Assembly (NCBI GenBank): GCA_964200185.2
Contig: CAXNAD020000282.1
Span: 1 to 22,668, forward strand
Source: Choristocarpus tenellus KU-1152
Taxonomy: Eukaryota > Phaeophyceae
Reading direction: 5' to 3'
Length of the DNA: 22,668 nt
The translations under genes were made by a program, and so were the position numbers. This document shows, piece after piece, positions 21,701 through 22,668 of the stretch (the stretch's first letter is position 1; every line of letters starts with the position of its first letter). Under the pieces are notes generated by a model that was not told where the DNA came from, made no database searches, and saw only the letters and a list, made by a program, of their open reading frames with translations.

Positions 21701-22255
21701 AATAGATTAGAAGGTTGAAGTACATGCACAGGGCAGCCCCCTTCACAAATTTGAGAAGCTCACTGCAGTGGGAGGGAGGGTGTGTTGGAATAGGCTTGTA
21801 GCGGGAGATGGCTTTATGAGACGTGCACTTGGTAATTTGATGCCTTTACTTTAGTAGGTAATGATGGGGAGAAGGGAAGTTAGGTGATGACCCAAACACA
21901 TTTGGACTGACTCTGACCGGGGGATGTAGAACCAAAGATGCATTAAGTTCAACTTGATCTTCAATCACACATGAGTGTATGGGTGCGTTTTTTTCAAGAA
22001 CAAACCATCATGCATGTTGAAGAAGTCTCTTTTTTATCATCATCAAACACCCTGTCCTCTTCTGCTTTCCCGCCCCAATAAGGGGTCAGTTTTTGCATAG
22101 ATGGAGTGAATGGAGACTCCCACAATCACTTGTAACCTTCCCCTTCTAGCTTAGCCATGCAATGACCATGTTTCCTTCCCTCCATGTCTAGACCTGATTC
22201 AAGCCAAGATGCAGGACCTGGAGTCAATAATGCTTACAAGGGGAGAAGTTACAAG
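745..22255 (+). CDS. SHPRH: SHPRH-like SNF2 ATPase / E3 ubiquitin ligase gene, partial, about 17 exons
   Basis: Span of the recognisable exons of one gene; the real gene runs beyond both window ends. SHPRH is known in animals, fungi (Rad5-like relatives) and plants as a nuclear SNF2-family ATPase with an inserted RING finger that polyubiquitinates PCNA in post-replication repair. The window encodes roughly 950-1000 residues: SNF2 motif II (DEAH), motif III (SGTP), the RDP, MWR, HFYRKQH and LRQACCHP blocks, a TPR-like helical region, a WW block and a C4 Cys module. Order and spacing match plant and animal SHPRH. All proposed junctions keep frame. Motif I, the RING and the C-terminal helicase lobe are outside the window, so activity cannot be judged here. 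Identification is by remembered family sequence, not by a search. Confidence 0.9.
874..2421 (+). other. Intron, GC-AG type, 1,548 nt
   Basis: Starts GCAAGA and ends TTGTCAG. AT-rich with scattered T-runs. Short open frames inside it have no family resemblance. The GC donor is supported by protein homology on both sides. Confidence 0.75.
2422..2494 (+). CDS. SHPRH: SHPRH exon: SNF2 motif III (SGTP)
   Basis: One base plus 24 codons, ending in phase 0 at AAG|GTGAGG. The protein is WCVSGTPIGKGS followed by IEDLYGLLLFLK, which aligns without gaps to the SHPRH/SNF2 block WCI(S/T)GTPxQRxLDDLxGLLxFLK. SGTP is helicase motif III and couples ATP hydrolysis to movement. Gly-Lys-Gly replaces the Gln-Arg-Lys/Gly usual after the motif. 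Too short to appear in an ORF listing; found from the frame. Confidence 0.9.
2495..2917 (+). other. Intron, 423 nt
   Basis: GTGAGG...CTGCTAG. Contains pyrimidine-rich sequence near its 3' end. Nothing else seen. Confidence 0.75.
2918..3023 (+). CDS. SHPRH: SHPRH exon: SNF2 RDP block
   Basis: Thirty-five codons plus one base, phase 0 in and phase 1 out. It starts ASPLDQRQLWTKVVRDP and runs on through INQRLPGAMERLIAALRL. This aligns residue for residue with plant SHPRH (A-N-P-F...WWxxVIRDPY...AMEF). The Arg-Asp-Pro triplet is the diagnostic point. Acceptor CTGCTAG and donor TTG|GTAAGC are both good. Confidence 0.85.
3024..4245 (+). other. Intron with T-run, poly-C run and assembly gap
   Basis: GTAAGC...GGAAAAG, 1,222 nt including ten Ns. 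Holds a 14-T run at 3303-3316, a 45-C run at 3700-3744 and the gap at 3795-3804. The proline- and glycine-rich open frames across this stretch come from the homopolymer and are not genes. Confidence 0.7.
3659..3852. repeat. Poly-C tract and N gap flanked by a 47-bp direct duplication
   Basis: The segment beginning CCCCATCACTTCCAACTG occurs at 3659-3705 and again at 3805-3851, identical over about 47 bp. Between them lie 45 Cs (3700-3744), a T/C-rich stretch and ten Ns (3795-3804). The second copy runs into another C-rich tract. Most simply an unresolved assembly join in a homopolymer that duplicated its flank; a real tandem duplication is possible. Confidence 0.8.
4246..4301 (+). CDS. SHPRH: SHPRH exon: MWR block
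   Basis: Two bases plus 18 codons, phase 1 in, phase 0 out. The G left by the previous exon plus TA gives Val, and the protein continues MWRVTKASVAEQVEIPTQ. Plant SHPRH has VMWRSSKxxVADELQLPPQ. With this acceptor the distance from the preceding AME block equals that in Arabidopsis. The acceptor (GGGAAAAG) lacks a good pyrimidine tract, but other nearby AGs give the wrong phase. Confidence 0.82.
4302..5642 (+). other. Intron, 1,341 nt
   Basis: GTGATC...CTGCCAG. AT-rich. Open frames of 80-126 codons inside it show no recognisable domain; the one reaching the next exon is in another frame. Confidence 0.65.
5643..5731 (+). CDS. SHPRH: SHPRH exon: HFYRKQH block
   Basis: Twenty-nine codons plus two bases, phase 0 in, phase 2 out. 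It reads VEVEKRLRFSSVEAHFYRKQ then HSETAAIAA. This aligns without gaps to plant EECVxWLKFSAIEEHFYxRQH, a block conserved in SHPRH and Rad5-type SNF2 proteins. Acceptor CTGCCAG; donor CTAG|GTGAGA. Confidence 0.87.
5732..6332 (+). other. Intron, 601 nt
   Basis: GTGAGA...TACCCCAG. Contains a short CCCA repeat near 6115-6130. The protein joined across it is about 20 residues shorter than plant SHPRH, so a small missed exon cannot be excluded, although phases agree without one. Confidence 0.6.
6333..6515 (+). CDS. SHPRH: SHPRH exon: LRQACCHP block with Gly-rich insert
   Basis: One base, 60 codons, two bases (phase 2/2). The motif ALIKLRQACCHPSIGSGG is a near-exact SHPRH signature (plant: LLKLRQACCHPQVGSSG). 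After it comes a Gly-rich segment of about 18 residues, then LTMDQILDR, equivalent to plant MTMEEIL. The insert between the two is longer than the short Gln-rich linker of Arabidopsis. Base composition is GC-richer than the flanking introns. Donor CAG|GTCCGT. Confidence 0.92.
6516..7570 (+). other. Intron, 1,055 nt
   Basis: GTCCGT...TCTTGAAAAG. AT-rich with nothing recognisable in it. Confidence 0.65.
7571..8008 (+). CDS. SHPRH: SHPRH exon: TPR-like helices split by a Gly/Arg-rich insertion
   Basis: One base, 145 codons, two bases (phase 2/2). The first 30 residues (LIDEERLKAEEAQRIVLLN, then NASAAIERL) match plant KKTxSEGEEALRxLIxALNGIAAIAML. The last 20 or so (LWEAVRMYEKALELVDKS) match FSEAVSLYKEALSITEEH. 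In plant and animal SHPRH these helices are nearly adjacent; here about 85-95 residues rich in Gly, Arg, Asp and Glu separate them, including a basic patch KRRRR that could act as a nuclear localisation signal (inference). The insertion keeps frame and sits inside one exon. Donor CG|GTAAGA is strong, and a stop follows directly in frame. Confidence 0.85.
8009..9002 (+). other. Intron, 994 nt
   Basis: GTAAGA...GGATGCAG. AT-rich; nothing recognised. Its 3' end depends on the tentative exon that follows. Confidence 0.5.
9003..9169 (+). CDS. SHPRH: Probable SHPRH exon, low-complexity insertion
   Basis: One base, 55 codons, one base (phase 2 in, phase 1 out). The peptide contains TPGPITGGVELTASPG and an acidic run STDSSDGDDNGGDN. 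It has no homologue I recognise. It is proposed because the strong donor at 8008 leaves phase 2 while the next conserved exon (13448) has no phase-2 acceptor, so at least one intervening exon is needed. The acceptor (GATGCAG) and donor (CTG|GTAAGG) give the required phases, and the composition resembles the insertion in the preceding exon. Confidence 0.5.
9170..11686 (+). other. Long intron, 2,517 nt, possibly split by a small exon
   Basis: GTAAGG...TTTCCCCAG. The part from 9600 to 10900 is AT-rich with nothing recognised. A purine-rich coding-like patch at 11067-11182 is listed separately. Confidence 0.45.
11067..11182 (+). CDS. Candidate alternative exon, Ser/Gly/Asp-rich
   Basis: Two bases plus 38 codons (phase 1 in, phase 0 out), between TGTGACAG and CAG|GTACTT. 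It includes GNRDGSGSEDGVECSGQSR and ends FYPKDCMLQ. It would join the exon ending at 9169 to an extended form of the next exon starting at 11605 (acceptor AATTTGCAG, phase 0). Phases work but there is no homology to confirm it. Confidence 0.25.
11687..12324 (+). CDS. SHPRH: Probable large low-complexity SHPRH exon
   Basis: Two bases plus 212 codons, phase 1 in, phase 0 out, inside an 822-base open frame in otherwise AT-rich DNA. Acceptor CCTTTCCCCAG is strong; donor is GAG|GTTAGG. The protein is rich in Gly, Ser, Asn, Glu and Thr (for example STVDGEHGSGRDEHERW) and ends GQLFLELELQE. No domain is recognised. If included, it adds about 210 residues between two helices that are nearly contiguous in plant and animal SHPRH. 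Other frames here are also fairly free of stops, so the open frame alone is not proof. An upstream acceptor at 11605 in the same frame is an alternative start. Confidence 0.45.
12325..13447 (+). other. Intron, 1,123 nt
   Basis: GTTAGG...TTGTATAG. AT-rich; a 76-codon open frame near 13100-13330 has no recognisable content. Confidence 0.5.
13448..13552 (+). CDS. SHPRH: SHPRH exon: LH-x-x-HNL helix
   Basis: Thirty-five codons in phase 0 (AEVDVDDLQVLHIAHNLGQT, then LVQAEQLQAVEHSTQ). It matches plant LDPLLNIHILHNLAEIL and animal LQRLHATHNLMELL. The 5' end is ambiguous: TATAG, then GCAG, then AG allow starts at 13448 (phase 0), 13452 (phase 1) or 13454 (phase 0). The 13452 start would let the exon join directly to the one ending at 9169, skipping the large low-complexity exon. 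Donor CAG|GTGCTA. Confidence 0.82.
13553..14271 (+). other. Intron, 719 nt
   Basis: GTGCTA...TGCTCTCAG. Nothing recognised. Confidence 0.55.
14272..14576 (+). CDS. SHPRH: SHPRH exon: Ser/Pro/Gly-rich linker
   Basis: 101 codons plus two bases, phase 0 in, phase 2 out. Composition is Ser, Pro, Gly, Thr and Glu, with stretches such as TPSHPSRSTATSEPVQGG and RSPSSSAPISSPRRVGRR. It falls where plant SHPRH has a variable, disordered linker between the HNL helix and the next coiled-coil segment. Acceptor CTCTCAG and donor GACG|GTGAGT are both near consensus, and it provides exactly the phase change the neighbouring exons require. SP/RS-rich sequence could be phosphorylated (inference). Confidence 0.65.
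14577..15748 (+). other. Intron, 1,172 nt, with a dispersed repeat
   Basis: GTGAGT...TGTTGCAG. Holds repeat copy A (14721-14950). The rest is AT-rich with nothing recognised. Confidence 0.65.
14721..14950 (+). repeat. Dispersed repeat copy A
   Basis: Shares order and wording with copies at 19767 and 22513: GCCGTGTCC, then CCAATGTTGCGATTTT, TTGTTTGTTAG, CAATATCCTTG-like sequence, GGACACAC, then CGTGGGAAGCCAA and GGACAAACAGGG, ending near TACCCTCT. Diverged by many substitutions and small indels. No coding capacity recognised; a non-autonomous mobile element or LTR fragment is likely. Confidence 0.8.
15749..15913 (+). CDS. SHPRH: SHPRH exon: coiled-coil-like helix
   Basis: One base, 54 codons, two bases (phase 2/2). 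The peptide starts FTPQFLEGLAGSIRREYVAG and continues with Ala-, Lys- and Glu-rich helix ending AEKKRRGGA. It lies where plant SHPRH has the helix VKYLSVFNSKLSAAQQEFKKSY, with weak similarity in pattern. TTGCAG acceptor and AAG|GTACGC donor are good. Confidence 0.78.
15914..16607 (+). other. Intron, 694 nt
   Basis: GTACGC...CTACTCAG with a strong pyrimidine tract before the acceptor. Open frames of 63-143 codons inside show no recognisable content. Confidence 0.6.
16608..16677 (+). CDS. SHPRH: SHPRH exon: WW block
   Basis: One base plus 23 codons, phase 2 in, phase 0 out. Peptide GIEWWDVTLRHMEGGG followed by PTDFVEK. Plant SHPRH has SVWWLDALQLAEQNKDFSSEL and animal SHPRH SPWWLNVIHRAIE, so Trp-Trp and the following helix agree. 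Acceptor CTACTCAG; donor AAG|GTGAGG. Confidence 0.87.
16678..17116 (+). other. Intron, 439 nt, containing a possible cassette exon
   Basis: GTGAGG...TACCCCCAG. Joining across it directly gives a protein the same length as Arabidopsis between the DF and the LAGL/IHGM positions. The patch at 16720-16842 is listed separately. Confidence 0.65.
16720..16842 (+). CDS. Possible phase-0 cassette exon
   Basis: Forty-one codons between ACTTTCAG and CCT|GTAAGC, phase 0 at both ends, so it could be included or skipped without changing frame. Peptide begins GENQPVQYGSVARGGGGS. Inclusion would need an upstream intron of only 42 nt. Homologue lengths argue that the main form skips it. It may be chance. Confidence 0.2.
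17117..17236 (+). CDS. SHPRH: SHPRH exon: LAGLRIGL helix
   Basis: Forty codons in phase 0. Peptide begins AKAELMHEAEEGEQNTMVRR and ends FNTLAGLRIGLTLKTK. Plant SHPRH has FRTIHGMKLHLQT at this point and animal SHPRH FRDCRGLQFLLTTQ. Acceptor TACCCCCAG. The donor is AAG|GCAAGT, a perfect GC-type donor; no GT donor nearby keeps frame with the next conserved exon. Confidence 0.85.
17237..20398 (+). other. Long GC-AG intron, 3,162 nt
   Basis: GCAAGT...CTCCATAG. AT-rich. Contains dispersed repeat copy B (19767-20012) and an unrecognised 156-codon open frame (18815-19285). Direct joining of the flanking exons gives a protein within one or two residues of Arabidopsis in length, so no exon is missing inside it. 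Confidence 0.75.
19767..20012 (+). repeat. Dispersed repeat copy B
   Basis: Begins GAGAGTCAAAGTATCTTAGA and ends CTCGTACCCTCT. Matches copy C over its first 156 bases and copy A over most of its length. Same orientation as both. No open frame of note. Confidence 0.85.
20399..20535 (+). CDS. SHPRH: SHPRH exon: helix and first half of C4 Cys module
   Basis: Forty-five codons plus two bases, phase 0 in, phase 2 out. Starts EVLTRRSAVLLKLERLSVD and ends NSNCRRCRADWDKTGPVC. Plant SHPRH has ISNCKYCNKKSDGPPC, so both Cys of the first pair, Gly-Pro and the third Cys are kept. The module probably binds zinc (inference from Cys spacing C-x2-C-x10-C-x2-C). Acceptor CTCCATAG; donor GCAG|GTAGGG. Confidence 0.87.
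20536..21019 (+). other. Intron, 484 nt, with a 78-bp minisatellite
   Basis: GTAGGG...TGGAGGCAG. It divides the Cys module between its third and fourth Cys. The stop TAG lies in frame immediately after the donor, so it cannot be read through from the upstream exon. Confidence 0.75.
20704..20905 (+). repeat. 78-bp tandem repeat, about 2.6 copies
   Basis: Units begin GTGTGACAT at 20704, 20782 and 20860, exactly 78 bp apart. Each contains TTTGCCAAG, AGGGAAGAATACAAA and AGACAA-GTTCGGTCAA in order. Units 1 and 2 differ at few positions; the third is partial and more diverged. The period is 26 codons, and the second and third units are open in the frame of the next exon. Confidence 0.92.
21020..21130 (+). 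CDS. SHPRH: SHPRH exon: second half of C4 Cys module
   Basis: One base, 36 codons, two bases (phase 2/2). Peptide starts HCKLEEDIESWESCVVYYRR and ends GAGASSGLSR. Plant SHPRH has IHCELDELFQEYEARLF. The Arg before His is completed across the junction, giving CRHC. The open frame extends upstream through the minisatellite, but homology places the start here. Donor AGCAG|GTGGGT. Confidence 0.87.
21131..22191 (+). other. Intron, 1,061 nt
   Basis: GTGGGT...CCATGTCTAG. Contains the hairpin at 21308-21331. Otherwise nothing recognised. Confidence 0.45.
21308..21331. repeat. Perfect 10-bp inverted repeat, 4-nt loop
   Basis: CCCTACATCA, loop CACT, TGATGTAGGG. It lies in an intron. No T-run or other sign of a known RNA follows. 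Confidence 0.85.
22192..22255 (+). CDS. SHPRH: Tentative SHPRH exon, low complexity
   Basis: One base plus 21 codons, phase 2 in, phase 0 out, between TCCATGTCTAG and AAG|GTGATC. In the frame set by the previous exon it reads PDSSQDAGPGVNNAYKGRSY. No homology is recognised; the evidence is splice sites, phase and the pyrimidine-rich stretch before it. In a second frame the same bases read as a helix-like peptide (DLIQAKMQDLESIML), which would need a different incoming phase. Confidence 0.35.
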
Positions 22256-22668
22256 GTGATCAAAAACGCCCCTCTCAGAGTTGATGCTGTTCTGGTTTAA
22301 TTGGTGGTCTCTAGAGTAGCTCCTTCCCATTTTTGAGTGTCATGAGGTAGTACTCTATAATTCAGTTCTAACTACATTTAACGCATAGTTGCTGCAAGTA
22401 TTTATTTTTGACATATTCAAGTGTCTTCTCTTCTGTGCTTTGCCGAGAGGAAGAAGATTGAATGGGTGCTGCACGTTGTTTTTCTTTTTGAACATCTTGC
22501 CATGTTGACCATGAGAGCCAAAGTATCTTAGAGGGTAGACCCTCGTCCATTTGGGGGGCAAACTCCAATGTTGCGATGTTGATATAATTTTGGCTATCAT
22601 GTTTGTTAGGAAGTGTCAATATCCTTGTTCCCGACACACCTTTTCATAACATACACATTTTACCTACT
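22256..22668 (+). other. Downstream intron, with dispersed repeat
   Basis: Apparently intron to the window end. About two fifths is repeat copy C; the rest shows nothing recognisable. Confidence 0.45.
22513..22668 (+). repeat. Dispersed repeat copy C, cut by window end
   Basis: Begins GAGAGCCAAAGTATCTTAGA and follows copy B closely through GTTTGTTAGGAA, CAATATCCTTGTTC, GACACACCTTTTCATAA and CACCTACT-like sequence, then the window ends. Same orientation as copies A and B. Confidence 0.85.

Overview
This is a stretch of eukaryotic nuclear DNA almost wholly occupied by the 3' half of one intron-rich gene on the + strand, incomplete at both ends. Translated and spliced by hand, its exons give a continuous protein that aligns, in order, with SHPRH (SNF2-family ATPase and RING E3 ubiquitin ligase of post-replication repair). 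Recognisable blocks are the Walker B exon (WWRVCIDEAHMVE), motif III (WCVSGTP), the RDP and MWR blocks, HFYRKQH, the LRQACCHP block, the TPR-like helical region, a WW-containing block, and a C4 Cys module (CRRC...CRHC). The N-terminal part (ATP-binding motif I, H15/PHD insertions) lies before the window; the RING finger and C-terminal helicase lobe lie after it.

The source looks like a large-genome photosynthetic eukaryote. The Cys module and the residues after CCHP are closer to plant SHPRH than to animal SHPRH as I remember them, and introns are long (mostly 0.4-3 kb). A green or streptophyte alga such as Chara is a guess, not a result.

Layout: 1-744 no recognisable exon; 745-6515 six compact exons of the SNF2 core; 6516-8008 intron and a large exon holding a Gly/Arg-rich insertion; 8009-13447 a long region with one or two low-complexity exons whose exact splicing is ambiguous; 13448-17236 helical middle region; 17237-20398 a 3.2 kb intron with a dispersed repeat; 20399-21130 the Cys module; 21131-22668 a tentative last exon, then intron. 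Reading phases of successive exons agree throughout, which is the strongest internal evidence for the model.

Other content: two GC-AG introns, a three-copy dispersed repeat family (14721, 19767, 22513), a 78-bp minisatellite in an intron (20704-20905), a poly-C run with a 10-N assembly gap flanked by duplicated sequence (3659-3852), and a short perfect hairpin (21308-21331). I saw no rRNA, tRNA, CRISPR or bacterial-type feature. I found no wholly new system; the unusual points are the insertions in the SHPRH middle region and the alternative splice routes around them.
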